From Cocos nucifera (taxonomy: Eukaryota > Streptophyta > Magnoliopsida > Arecales > Arecaceae): a stretch of 64,000 nt of DNA. Each line of letters opens with the position of its first letter. The first letter of the stretch is position 1. Shown here in pieces: positions 21,742 through 34,122 of this stretch. The notes beneath the pieces are model-generated. The model saw only the letters and a program-made list of their open reading frames with translations, made no database searches and had not been told where the DNA came from. Where the stretch lies: NCBI GenBank assembly GCA_006176705.1, contig QRFJ01002104.1, forward strand, positions 1-64,000. Reading direction: 5' to 3'. Both the position numbers and the translations under genes were made by a program.

Positions 21742-22677
21742 TTTTCTATAGAGAGTCAAAGATTCAAGTTAGATACTGTAATTATGACTTAACCAATTTG
21801 TTTAGAATTTTTATTTTTAAATAAATTAGCTCCCACTATTTTCTCGGATCCCTACACTCCCTCTGTAGAGATGCGAAAATCTCCATGATTAATGATTTCG
21901 AGTGGGTGGTGCGGTCTCGCCAACTGACTCATCACCTCACCTAACAGTTATTGGTGATGGGTTAGCCAATGAGTGAACAACTCTTGTTCAATGATTCTCT
22001 AATCATGGTGCACCCAAACTTGATCTCTAATTCATGAATCTCACCGTATCTAGAATATTGATCCACTCCTTAGTTAAGTCAGATCCACCATTTGCACAAA
22101 CTAGATTCCTAATTGAGTCTCTCACCGTATCTGGAATATTGAGCCCAACTCATCCTCCAGCCCATAGCATCCAATGCCTAATAGATATTGTTGTATCTTT
22201 TTGGTGCAATCGAGCCACTGTATCCAACCGAGAGCAATCAACATCGGAAAGGGCCCGCACATCTACAATGATGGAAGACCTTAGACTTAATCTTTTCTTA
22301 GAGAGAATTGATTCAGGTCTCATTAAACTAAACTTGTCATAGTCATAACAATTATGACTAACCTAGTGGCATGAGTTAGCTCGGATTATTGACCACCTTA
22401 AATCAGAACTGTGTCAATAGATATGGCCAGGTAAGTGAGACCGGTGGAAGGGATATGCCATTAACTCGTACAAGAATGCATTCAGGTCGAGTAGCTCCTA
22501 ACTAAAAACTAGTTGATCATATGTGCCAAACTTACCTTAGACACCAAATTATTAAGTCAGAACCAATTGGGTTAGCCTACAATCCAACTCTACTCTAGCC
22601 TAATTAGTCTTGCTTGATCGTAAACTCGATCTTGATCAAACTTAATCCTATTAGGATGGCTCATTTAAGCATTATTT

Positions 22678-22702
22678 NNNNNNNNNNNNNNNNNNNNNNN
22701 NN
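22678..22702. other. Assembly gap, 25 N
   Basis: The flanks, ...AAGCATTATTT and GATCCCTTC..., are adjacent in the homologous leader (AAGCATTGTTGATCCC in reverse at 15440-15455). No sequence seems to be missing, so the gap length is a placeholder. Confidence 0.95.
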
Positions 22703-23168
22703 GATCCCTTCTAACCAACTCTTGATTTGGTTTGATCAACCGCTTAGACCTAATTGAGCTATCCAAGCCCGAACCCAGTATTATGAATATGTCTTAGATT
22801 TAAAATTCTCAATTTTAGACCTAATTAATATTTCATAATCTTAATTTTTAATTAAGTAGGGTTCATAAACAAAATATGCACAATAAATCTTAGGGTTTCA
22901 GGATCTAGGGTTTTGCAGAAAGTAAGTTTTGGATTTCTGATTAAGGACATACGTGCAGCACCCCTATCTGTCATAAGAATATCCCATCGGATGGAAGGAG
23001 AGGGCCTTTAAACCCTTCTTCATTCTTATGACCGGACGGCCAAGAGGAACGCCTTAATCAGGAACATGTAATACTACAAAATAGATTTAGATCTATATCA
23101 TATATCTCATATGCAAATTAGATCTAATCATGGCATATTTTGCATACATCTCATGTATCGAATCATGG

Positions 23169-24032
23169 TGGTAACCCCATCAGAGCTGAATGCGAACCTC
23201 TTGGTGCAGCTATCTGTGTGATTAAGTTCTTCTATCTTGAGCCCCGATTAGATTAGGGTTAAGGTGAACTCGTCAAACCCTAGTTTCTGTCATATGATGC
23301 AATCATTTGATTCAGGTTCGGTGTGAAAAGCTAAATAGAAACTCTTTCTATTATTTCACTCTGCCATGGCCATGGACTTCTGGATTTGATTCTCATGATC
23401 ATCATAGGGCTGCTCCTTTACCATCGAGGTAGATAGATTCCATCTCGATGCAATCCAGTTCCTATAATGAGCATGCTATAGCCAACATACACCTTAGGGT
23501 TCCATATGGCTAGGAGACCGAGTAATGGTGTAGTCAAACTATAACACCCTCAAGATGAACTGCCGATGCACCTCAGGTCAAAGAACCAGACACACTACTA
23601 CAGCATCGAGTCAGTCATTGACGAGAAGGTAGACTTCCTAATGACTACTCGAGGTGGTCACGCTCAGTGCCCTTGTTCTCTAACGAGTACCTTTACTCTC
23701 GCTCTGATGTCTCCACACCGTAGACTCAAGACTCATCTACTAAAGAGAAGCTATTGTACATCAACCTCTGGATCAATCACCATCCTTGTGATGATCCTAT
23801 GGTCGGGAGCATTTTATGAGTTAATAATGATTATTCATGTCTTAAATTTTCAACTCTTGAAAATATGAATTATCATTACCATTAACTCAAAGGATGTATC
23901 ACAGACACTAAATACACATATGTGATAGAAAATAACCTATTTCATTGATTATAGTCAAAATTATAATTTTGCCCCTAGAAGTGTATTACTAGTGTCAGCC
24001 AATTCTGGCTTCTAAGGCACATATATCTAACA
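23169..24032 (-). repeat. Family A LTR part of fragment III, reverse strand
   Basis: In reverse it starts TGTTAGATATATGTGCC at 24032 and matches the first 870 bases of the family LTR. It has no promoter elements because the deletion removes them. Confidence 0.88.
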
Positions 24033-26164
24033 GTAAGGCTGTTGAAGAGAGGTTTCCTAAGGGATAATGGTCAAAGAAAAATTAAAGAAATGACTATTCG
24101 TCGTTCAGTGTCTGGAAGGTGGGGAAGTAGTCAGAGATGTATTCAGTGGTTCGATCAGAGCATGAATTTGTGAAGCCTTGAGAGTGATGGAGATGGATGA
24201 TCCATAAAGATCTAGTAGGTTAGGGTTGGGTGGCTGTAGAGCGGCATAAAGATGAGTCAGGGAGTGCTGGAGTGCTGTAGGAGCACTTTCTTGGAGGCAC
24301 GGGGCTGAGAGAGGCTCGATGGTGTAGTAGCCGAGGAGTGTATCTCAGCAGAGAGTGTCAGTGGTATCTCAAGGAGATCGGATGTAGGTTTTAAGGAGAG
24401 CCAGGGGGTCATAGGGAGCACCAGAGTTATCTCTAGCAGTCGGAAGTATCATGAATCAAATTTCTTTTACAGGAGCATCAAGAAGTATCGCAGTTCAAGT
24501 GGAGGATTGTTCTCCGAGTGCAACTGAAGCGATGGCTGGTATAGGGGTAGAAGAGAAGGACTAGGATGGAATTTTTTAGATTTCAGTTGCTGGATTCAGA
24601 AGAGTTGGATGCTCTTGGATTTTGGAGGTGCCCGCAGATTGCGGAGGTATCCAAAATGATTTCAAAGGGGTCGACGAAGTGCGGAGGGTTCGAAGGGACA
24701 GCGATGGTGTTCAAGGTGCAGCGGCAGGCCCAGCAGTGCGGCATTGGATGGTTGGCCTCGAGGGACTCGGTGATAGAGTCAGCTTCTATGGCATCAGATG
24801 GACTTCGGATATAGGAGGAGCTCCGGAGAGGTGGCTTCATAATTGGAGAGAAATTTGACATGAGTTTAGAGCAGAGGGATGCTGGAGGATCGATATCCTA
24901 GCACCAGCACCGAGATACACAGTTCTAGGTAGAGCAGCATGTACAGGAGGACAGGCGTAGTTTTGAAAAGATCATGTCAAGGTTTGCAGTGAGTGTCGGT
25001 ATAGGAACACTGTGGGTTCTCCAAGGAAGTCCAGGAAAAGTGATGCAATTGCTAAGCAGAAGGGATCCTACAATTTTAGGATGGTACCAAGAAGTAAGTA
25101 CCGATCTTCAATGGTGGAGGTGGTCATCCTAAAGACCTCAAAGATGCACAATAGCTGAAGAGGATTGGTGCATGTGATGTTTGCACAAGTGCTGTCGACT
25201 GCGCAGGGACCGTGGGAACATGTAGGAGGTCATTGTCGAGAGGTTTGCCAAGGCTTAGAGCACCAAGGAGGAGATTGTGAGGATTTGTGGTGCTCCTAAG
25301 CTTTGGGAGGCCACGAGAGGAGTTAGGGGGTTAGCTCCGAAGATTCTAGGGGCTTGGTTGGTGCTTTGGAGATCTAAAATACAAAGTGAAGCAAGGAAGC
25401 AAAGTTGGAGAATCAAGACTGCAGAAAGAAAATTTTCTGTAGGTTAGTCGGCTCAGTTCAAAACTAGGTCGGCTAAGTCTTAGAGCATGGGCAAAATAGA
25501 GAGTTGCACATTCAGGACTACTGGCATGGCATAGGACTGGGCTGGCTCAGTTACAGACTGAGCCAACCCAGTGGAACTTAGCCAGTTTAGTGCTGAGACT
25601 AAGCCGACTTAGTGTGCGGGCAGAGTTACATGAGGGTTTGTTTTGGGCTAGGGTCTGGGTTGATCCTAGGGGTTTTAAGGCTTGGTTTGAGAGATCTTAA
25701 GCGGGCTAATTCATGTATGGGTCGGGTCTGAATCCAGAGGATGAGAGCATGAAACACATGGGTGTACATGGGCTCGGTGAGTGCTTTCATGTATTGGGTT
25801 AGTCGGAGAGTCTTTTGGTCGGGCCTAATGGCTATGCATAAATACATAGGTTGTATTAGAGTTTTAAGGGTTCGAATCAATACAGACCTTTTCTCCCTTA
25901 ACTCTCTTCTTCTTCTTCTCTTCTCTCTAGAGTTGTTGCCCTAGGATTCTTGAAGAAGCCCTAGAGAAGGAGGCATCTCACTCAAGCCTAAGGAGGGAGG
26001 CACCCCATCACAAATCCAAGTGGAGGATCAATGGTTTGCTGCCCATAGAGAATGTCACGGATTCCTTCAGATCCATGCTAAAGATCAGGAGCTTCCGCAA
26101 CATGATATCGGGGTGCTTGTGATGTCAAGGATGATTGGCGTTCGAGCGATATCATGGGTTTATA
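24033..26164 (+). mobile_element. Family C non-coding LTR element, 3' half
   Basis: About 1.24 kb of internal sequence without a credible coding frame, then a purine-rich tract (AGCACCAAGGAGGAGAT) and an LTR. Short frames such as 24566-24814 lack any known motif. The left edge is the tip of reverse fragment III. The target bases after the LTR, TTTAC, equal those next to the other half at 10280-10284. Confidence 0.75.
25276..26164 (+). repeat. Family C LTR (3' copy)
   Basis: 889 bases from TGTGAGGATTTGTGG to a decayed TATA end (TACA in the best copy). It contains a cluster of GGCTCAGT...ACTGAGCC-type short repeats at about 25455-25625 and a possible promoter, TATGCATAAATACATAGG, near 25830. 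Confidence 0.85.
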
Positions 26165-27215
26165 TTTACTTGGTCTGACTGGAGCTTGTCCAGGGTAGAA
26201 AAGGGTTATCTTAATTTATGAGATAAATTTGAGACAACACCTGCCATTTTTCATCACCTGCTAAATTTTGTCTTCAGACATTGGTCAAATATTGATCTTG
26301 GATAATTAAACATCTACCCATATATCATGCACCCATAGGAGAGAATCTGAGGACTTGTCCTCCTGCTAAAAAGCAGATAGAAAAGGAGTGCATACCTAGG
26401 GAGGCGTGCACCCCATGAGGATAAAAGATGGAGTCCCATACAGATGGGACTCTAGTTGCTTCAAGGGATTAAATTAGGTGGTGCTAAGAAGACTTGTTTG
26501 ACCCAGTCTTGGCACCACCTAAGAAGAGTTTTGAGGGTCTCTAATCTGATTGGATCAGATGATGTCATCCTATCAATCAGATTTATATCTGCTTGCGCAA
26601 AAGGCCGTAATTGGTCAAGATGATATGGCACTGCATGGCGCAGCAGGGTCTACATAAACCCTGTCTGCATCTAGAATTTAATTCTTCTAACTTAGCCCAT
26701 GCCACATAGCCCCTCTCCCTCCTTCTCCACACCACCCTCTAGTCCTCTCTCTCATCTTCATGCCTAAGGGACTTTGGGCACGAAGAAGGTGCGATCCAAG
26801 CAAGTGAAAGACGCCAGAAAAGGAAGAAGGCAGCACTGCTGTAAGAGATAATGACTATTCTTCAAAAGCTATTTTGAAGACCTTTAAGATCAGATCCAGA
26901 TTTGATTTTTGATGGATTGATTGAGAAGGAGAAGATCTGCAAATTCTGCCCAAGTGGATACTGGTAGAGGCCAGGCACTTACATGGCTACATTCAGAACC
27001 TTAGGCAAACATCGGGATCATCATATGATAATTGGATTACCCAAAACAAAGGTATAATTAAATTAGATTTAATTTTTTTTTTATTATCAGATTAATAAGA
27101 TTAGATCTGACGAGTCTCAGATCTGATTAGTTTTTTAGAAAAATTTTTTTGAAATATTCCTCCTAATCCAATCAGATCTGAAGAACCTGATCCAAAAAAT
27201 AGATTTTTTCCTTCA
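26165..27215 (+). repeat. Old family A LTR, second half
   Basis: From TTGGTCTGACTGGAGC it follows family-A LTR positions about 1228 to the end (CCTTCA at 27215), with many substitutions. The W-box cluster is mostly lost. No primer site follows. It starts exactly where family C was inserted. Confidence 0.8.
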
Positions 27216-28762
27216 TATGATTAGTGTTTAACCTAGTGCAAGTATTGTAGGAGGATTGATTAGCAATTAAAATGCTAATTGACTTAATTTGATTAAACCA
27301 AAGAGCTGAGATTAAGTTTAATTAAATATAATTTAATTAGATTTTATTTGGGCTTGATTGGATCAAGTCCAATTGACTTATTGGATAAGCCTAGTGCAAG
27401 AAAGAACTAGTCCAAGTCTAACTAGGACTCGGATCAACCTAATTTTCTAATTTGATTAAAAAATTAAATTAGAGTTAAATCTAATTTAATCTAATTTAAT
27501 TAAATCTTTAAATGGATTAACATCTTATTTAATTGAGTTGGTTTACTCTTGATTTTATTTGTTTAAAAGATCTTGTTTGACCAAGTCAAAATAGGAGTCC
27601 TAATGTGACTAGGACTCCCTAACCTTGCGCCACCTTAGCCCACGCCCCCCACACCCATTTTTCTTTATTTTATGATGTGATCTCCTCTCCTTGATCATCA
27701 CGCATGCCCCTCTCTCCCTCCTTTTCTCATAAGGCAATTTGTTGGAAGATCAAGTCAAAAGGAGAGTTAGTTTTGCTTTAGGATTCTATGAGATAGAATC
27801 CTTGTTGACCAAATCTTCTCTCCCTTAAGTGCTGCCCCCTCTCCTATTTTTTCTCCACTATTTTCATGGTGAGAAAGAAGAATTTTATGCATTCTTCCTT
27901 GCTAGATTCACAAAAAAAATTAAAGGAGGGGCACCCAGGATTCACAAAAAAACTCAAAGGAGGGGCGCCCAACCACTTGCCAAATCTAGTTCTACCTTGT
28001 CTAGTTTTTGACCTAGACAAGGACTCTTCTTTTTCTATAAATTTTGGATAAATTTTGGTCTGATTTTATCATGAAATATAGAGCTTTAGGAGAGGTTTGG
28101 GATGTACAAAAATTAGAGGAATAGGATCCTTGGGCATGGGGATTCTATAGGCACCAAACTAGGTGTCTAGGTGAGAGAAAAGAGAAGAAGAAGAGGGTCT
28201 TCTTCTAGGGCTATTTTATTCTTTATCTCTCCTCCTTCTTTTGAGTTTTTTTCTAAGAGAGTCTCAGATTAGAAAACTCTTCTCTATTTTTTCATATTTT
28301 GAAGAGTTTAAGTTTCAAAGAATGGAGAATCGGATCGATCATTGAGAAGGATCAGCACGGTACTAGCATGTTGTGCTGATTTCCTGCATCGAATTTCAGA
28401 TCCAAGTTCATAGGCTCGTGTGGATGACTCCTAAAGGTCAGACCTATGTGCGGCTTGTGACTTCATCCTTAAGCCCGGATCAGTAAGTTAGAACATCTAA
28501 CTTGCATAGGTAATAGATCTGATCTATTGATTTCATACCTGCATTAGATGTAGTGTAGATCTAGGTTGATGTGATCAACCTTTTCTTCTCATTTATGTTT
28601 TTAATTTTTGATTTAATATCATGTCTTGATTATATAATAGATTTGAGATCTATATATTTATATATTTATTTAAATAAATATTTAATTTATTTAAGTCTTT
28701 TACTATCTGATCCTGAAAAAGTTTCAAGATCTACCCGTGAAACCCTAGATCTGATTCCTTCA
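27216..28762 (+). repeat. Unclassified LTR-like sequence
   Basis: It has no gene. It resembles the 3' part of a long Copia LTR: pyrimidine-rich stretches, a GGATCAGCACGGTACTAGCATG segment, AT-rich U5-like sequence and an end ATTCCTTCA at 28762. A 34-base unit is repeated in tandem at 27905-27937 and 27939-27971 (GGAGGGGC core). No clear LTR start or target duplication was found. Confidence 0.4.
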
Positions 28763-29730
28763 CTATAATGGCTTGTTTTTCAGAACTTCAACTTTTTATC
28801 CATAACAACTTCCAACAGCTATTTCAAATGTTCCAATGGTCAAACTCATTCTCCAGCCACTTTCAAGCATATAAAAGGCTAGAGACTCAATGGAAAAAAG
28901 AAGAAAGTGGATTAAAAAGAGAAAATTTTCAAACTAAAAGAGGGTTATTGAATTTGATTAAGAAGGAGAAAAAAAGAGGGATAAAGTGCATAGGATTGAG
29001 AGCTTTCCAAGAGCGATATTCTCTAACATCCTCTCAAACATTGATTGAAGAAAAGTTAAGCTTCAAAAGATCAATCATTCTGCTTCTTCTCCATGCTTCA
29101 AAAAAAATTTTATTTTTTATTTATTTTATGCTGAAATTATATTTTATTTTCTTTATGAGTTTCTTTAGGAGAAAGAAACTTGGGATAAAAGTCAGTTCAA
29201 GTCCATAATTGGACATTATATTGGTTTGATTGGTGAGCTAAGGCTAAAATCAATTGGGGTTGATTATTAGCTCAAAAAAATAATCATTGTATGGTTGTAG
29301 TTGGTGAGCCAAGATTAAAATCAACTGGGTTTCTAGTAAGTCCAAAAAACTAACGGTATAAGGTTTTGGTTGGTGCTCCTATTGAAAATCAATTGAATTT
29401 GTTCGTGAGCTTGAAAAAATAAACATATTGTATTCAATGAAGGATTATAGTATAATTTTCAAGAAAAGCTTGAGGAGTGGATGTAGGAGTGGATTGCTCC
29501 GAACCACTATAAATTTCATGTATTTGTTGTGCCTTCTTATTTTGTTTACTTGTTTTACTTGCTTTGCACTAACTTAATTCTTACATAGTTTTATTTATAC
29601 TTTGATTTTGCTGCTACAATCACTCAAATAAATTTAAATCAAAGCACATTATTGATTAGATTTTAGATTTGACTAAAATTCTATAAGTATGCAATTCACC
29701 CTCTTCTTTGGTAGCCATTCTTAGGCAACA
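28763..29730 (+). repeat. 5' LTR of element F, truncated
   Basis: It matches 43726-44606 plus 45541-45653 of the 3' LTR and ends TTAGGCAACA just before the primer site. The first 550-580 bases are missing; the preceding sequence is unrelated. A 146-codon open stretch inside (28768-29208) is LTR sequence, not a gene. Confidence 0.82.
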
Positions 29731-29732
29731 AG

Positions 29733-29744
29733 TGGTATTAGAGC
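29733..29744 (+). other. Primer binding site of element F
   Basis: TGGTATTAGAGC, two bases after the LTR, one base different from the usual TGGTATCAGAGC. Family C uses the same variant. Confidence 0.85.
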
Positions 29745-29759
29745 ATGTGCTCTATTATT

Positions 29760-30000
29760 GATTGTTGACCTAATGATCGAGAGCTAAAGATATTGGCAAT
29801 CCAAAATAAAATCTCTTTTTAATGAAGGCCATTTTATAGATAGACCCCCACTTTTTAATAGCTCAAATTTTATCTATTGAAAAGCTATGATGAAAATATT
29901 CACACAAGCACATATCTATAATTTACAAAAAAATAATTATTGATGGCTCACACACCCATAATGCTTCGATCAAGCATGATAACGAGATGGACCAACTAAA
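29760..30000 (+). pseudogene. gag: Gag of element F, first part
   Basis: Around 29850-29930 the translation reads RPPLFNSSNFIYWKAMMKIF, the typical start of the Copia capsid (UBN2) domain, with AHIYNL following. One or two small indels lie nearby. Element B was inserted at 30000, with CTAAA duplicated at 29996-30000 and 40038-40042. The frame on the left continues in phase on the right at 40043, so B landed in a gag that was still readable at this point. Confidence 0.78.
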
Positions 30001-32476
30001 TGATGGGATTGGTGTACAAGACAGAAGCACGGATTTCAAAGCAAAAAACATGAAATCATATAAAACAAACCCAAATCCTAGGACCATCTCATTAGCAATT
30101 AAATCATATAACATGCATTTATAATATAAAAGAAAGTATTAGAACATACCTCTTATCGCTAAACCCTAAATTGATCCTGATCGTCGGTAGCAGTCCGTTA
30201 GGGTTTCCATCAGGTGTCCATGTGTTCATCCTCCAACGTTGATCCACACAAAGACTTGATCAAGACACCAGCACCTCTGATTTATATAATTAGAGTTCTA
30301 ATAATAAGAACTTTAATTAAAAGGGCAAGACCTTCTTTAGCCTTTATGTCACCTTTCTTGCCTCTCCTTATCTATCTTTCTTTTTCTTTTATCTTCTTAA
30401 TTTTTCTTTCTAATCTCTTAGTCTTAAGATGACTTCTTGTCCTTATAAGAACAAGGTATAGACAAGAGAAAGAAAGAATAAAAATTGGACAAAAAGAAAC
30501 TCTTGTAAGAAAGAAAGATTATTTTCACACCCACATCAGACTCTTGGTGCGCACCCCTATTTATAATGTACGTAGGAGTGCCAACTAAATTTCTCACACC
30601 CTTTCCTCATCAATATCTCATGCCCCATCATCATATCTCACCCCCATCTAAAATTTGTGCCATTTAGAATTACATAGACTTAGTCCAAGAGGTGCCTTAA
30701 AATAGAAGGACTCTTCGGACTAATTCTACGTAGATTTTCTATGAAGAGTCGCGATGCAAAAAATAAATGGAACCATAAATTAAAGGGCTTGGATAAGATA
30801 AGATGGCCATCTAATGGCCCTTAAAGGGACACCCATTCAGCAAGAAGGCATGGAGATGAACTTTGAATAGTCGAAGTCCTAAGAGGCATCAAGGATGAGA
30901 GGGCGGCAAGGAGTCTTGGACGGCAAGAATTCCTAGGCGACAAAGAGTCCCTTCTCAAAATAATAATGAAGTATTTCATTTGCAGAAGGACTCTTCTATG
31001 CCCCATATCTAATGTCCATGCCAATATAAAAATTTATGTGACATAACAAAATGGAAAAAGTCAAAGAAGGTAGGTGCCAACTAATTCCATGTGCCAAAAA
31101 TTTTTTGCGCATGAAAAACTTTCCATGCGCAAGAGAGAGACTCTCTGGCATGCAGGATTTAGGTATGTGGCATCCCAACTGAAGCCCAATCAGTCTAGGT
31201 TAATTCAATTCAAGACCAAATCCTATTTGGCTCAAATCAGATCTAAATTAGCCCAAATTGGAAGCGGATTCGAATCCAATTCGAAACCAGGTGCTAGGGT
31301 TTGCTACATGTGCTAGCATGTTCATCTTGCAAACATGGTCTAATCCAATTAGACCCTTAATCAACTCTCTTTGTGTGTGACCCATTGGGTTCCACATCTA
31401 ACCAGTAGTGAGTCTGGGTGTGATTTGACCTAATCTAGTTAGAACTCAACCAAACCAATTTAGGTCAAAACTAGCCAACCCAATTTGACTTAATTTAGAA
31501 TACTTTCTAATTTAATGATCAAATTAAAATTTTAACTTGATCGAACCCATAAGACATGATTGATGTCTAGCAACATATCATGACTTTCTGAAAGATGTGA
31601 AATTTTGATGAAAATACTAAAAATATCCTTTAGTAAAAATTACCATGCAACTAGATCCTTCGATCTCCTTGCATCCTGAATATGACTCTGGGTATGGAAA
31701 TATGTCAACCCCAATATCATATTCATTTATCTTTCAATCTTATGATGATGATTCATTTAATGAAATATTAGAAACCATTTCTAATTTTTCATCATGCTTT
31801 GATCAAAGTCTTCCTGAATCATCATTTGTTTGAAGCAGGTAGGATGCTATTTCCTCTTACCAGAAGAGATCGATTCCATGTTAATCTACTCACAACCTTC
31901 ATATATATAATCTACCATATCAAGATCATCCCATACATAACTGAGTCATGAATGAGTATGAACCAAAATATGGATCTATATATATAAGATTCTATGGTAG
32001 TTTCAGGTCAAAGGATTACATGCACAAATTTCACTATGAGAACCATCTATTGACATGTAGATAAGACTCCATTAGATATTCTCGATTTGGATCAATTCAG
32101 TGAGCTCATTCTCTAATGAGCACCCACATTCTTATATTAGTGTCATACATAAGTTATTGTGAGATCAATTACCCTCTCAATCGAGCATACAAAGAATGTG
32201 CTAGTCTTACCAAAATATATTGATCCCTAACTCAATGTCCCATCGACTAAGAATATTTAAATTAGGATTTTAAAGTTTTAGATCTCATTGGTGTGATCTC
32301 ATCATAATCCTAAAATCATATCCCTAATTTATAGGGTTCATCATAATCTTAAATAAATAATAAGACACTGCATATGATGAAATAAATGCCTTTATTTATT
32401 AAAAATATCATTACATGAGTTTGGAAGATAAAGAACAGCCCAAAAAATTAATTGGCTTGAGGGCATATTCCTTTCA
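30001..32476 (-). repeat. 3' LTR of element B (2476 bp)
   Basis: Plus-strand edges are TGATGGG at 30001 and CCTTTCA at 32476. TATTTATA at 30558-30565 is the reverse TATA box. The copy pairs with 37564-40037 over its whole length. Confidence 0.95.
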
Positions 32477-32490
32477 ATCTTCCACTTGCA
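32477..32490 (-). other. Polypurine tract of element B
   Basis: On the minus strand TGCAAGTGGAAGAT lies directly before the LTR tip TGAAAGG. Confidence 0.85.
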
Positions 32491-32619
32491 CTAAAGTCAA
32501 TCATCCTTATATTTTAATCCCATATAATTAAGGTGGCGATCAAACAGTTGTAGTGGTAAAGCCTTAGTGAATAGGTTTGCTATGTTGTTCTTTGCGTCCA
32601 CTCATTCTATGGCTACATC

Positions 32620-33798
32620 TTATCTTTCAATAAGTTTTTGAACAAGATATAAGCATCTCAGAATGTGTTTGGATTTATGATGAGACCTTGGTTCCTTTGC
32701 TTGAGCAATAGCTCCAGTATTATCATAGTAAAGTGGTACTGGATTTTTAATTTCAGGAATAACACCTAATTTAGTGATGAACTTCTTCACCCAGACAGCT
32801 TTCTTGGCAGCTTCACTTACAGCTATGTATTCTGCTTCAGTGGTTGAGTCAGCTACAGTTGGTTGCTTAGTACTCTTCCAACTTACTGCTCCATCATTCA
32901 GAGTAAAGGCATACCCTAAAATGGATTTGCTATCATCTGGGTTTGATTGAAAACTAGAATCAGAATATGCTTCTAATTTAAGATCATAACCACCATATAC
33001 TAGAAAAATATCTTTAGTCCTTCTCAAGTATTTAAGAATATTTTTCACAGCTTTCCAATGATCCTCTCCTGGATCAGCTTGAAATCTACTTGCAATGCCT
33101 AAAGCATAAGCAACATCAGGCCTTGTACATAACATGGCATACATTATTGATCCAACAGCCAAAGCATAAGGAATAGAACTCATTCTATTTCTCTCTTCAG
33201 GTGTCTTTGGAGACATCTTTTTAGAGAGATGTATGCCTTGACTCATGGGTAAATAACCTCTTTTACTCCCATCCATACTGAATCTTTTTAGTATTAAGTC
33301 AATGTACCTTGATTGGGACAAGCCTAGCATCCTCTTAGATCTATCTCTATAGATCTTTATTCCTAGTATATAGGATGCTTCTCCCAAATCTTTCATGGAA
33401 AACTTATTTGATAGCCATAATTTGACTGATTGTAACATTGGGATATCATTCCCAATGAGGAGTATGTCATCTACATACAGAACCAAGAAGACTATGGTTC
33501 TCCCACTAGTTTTCTTGTACACACATGGTTCATCAACATTCTTGATAAAACCAAACTCTTTTACTGTTTTATCAAAATGGATGTTCCAACTCCTTGATGC
33601 TTGCTTTAATCCATAAATGGATCTCTTAAGCTTGCATACCTGATTTGGCCTCTCATTTGACTCAAATTCCTTTGGCTGTGACATATAGACCTCCTCCTCA
33701 AGGAAACCATTAAGGAAGGCAGTCTTTACATCCATTTGCCATATTTCATAGTCGTGGTATGCTGCTATAGCAAGCATAATCTGAATAGATTTGAGCAT
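32620..33798 (-). pseudogene. pol: RT-RNase H of element B
   Basis: 392 open codons. RT has QMDVKTAFLNG, YGLKQASRSWN and YVDDILLIGND. RNase H has YSDSSF, TEAEYIAVSEAAKKAVW and a YDNTGAIAQAKEPRSHHKSKH segment, so all catalytic acids are present. The start (MLKSIQIML) is internal to RT; the preceding part lies at 33835-34122 after a stop near 33835. The frame ends early at a TAA after KLIER, followed by a TGA in the next few codons (VAIE then stop), so the last 35-40 residues of RNase H are cut off. It is closely related to the family-A enzyme but clearly a different family. Confidence 0.9.
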
Positions 33799-33834
33799 GG
33801 CAACAGGTGAAAATATTTCATCATAATCAATCCT

Positions 33835-34122
33835 CTATTTTTGCCTAAAACCCTTAGCCACCAATCTGGCCTTATAGGTTTCAATTTGACCATCAGCTCC
33901 AATCTTTTTCTTAAAAATCCATTTGCATCCAATAGGATTTATATCCTTTGGTGCATCCACCAAAGTCCATACTTTGTTGGTGTGCATGGATTCTATTTCG
34001 GATTGCCTGGCAGCCAGCCATTTGTAAGAGTCTTTACTTTTGACTGCTTCCATATAGGTCAGAGGTTCGTCATTCTCAATGACTTGGGCTTCATTGTTCT
34101 CAATAATGAAATCATACCTCAT
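33835..34122 (-). pseudogene. pol: RT N-terminal part of element B
   Basis: 95 codons containing VWTLVDAPKDINPIGCKWIF and ETYKARLVAKGF, the opening of the RVT_2 domain. It ends FRQK at a stop at the position where family A continues with EGIDYQDTFSPVA. The stop and the next frame start (33798) are separated by 36 bases that still encode YDEIFSPVA-like sequence, so point mutations rather than a large deletion broke the frame. Confidence 0.85.

Larger units (their letters stand above)
21168..24032 (-). mobile_element. Family A fragment III, reverse strand, internally deleted
   Basis: On the minus strand: LTR positions 1 to about 870 (24032 to 23169), then a jump into the leader about 460 bases past the primer site, the leader, and the start of gag up to 21168. 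The deletion joins sites sharing CAT. About 1.9 kb (LTR 3' part, primer site, early leader) is missing. The bases outside the LTR tip are GTAAG. Confidence 0.88.

Noticed and set aside
24566..24861. 82-92-codon frames on both strands in family C
   Set aside because: No domain, opposite strands of the same DNA, and not kept in the other copy.
27216..28767. Target duplication TCATA/CTATA around the LTR-like block
   Set aside because: Only three of five bases agree and the start is not defined.
28768..29208. 146-codon frame that could be a host gene
   Set aside because: The DNA is LTR sequence of element F; the same stretch recurs at 43740-44160 with stops, and no domain is present.
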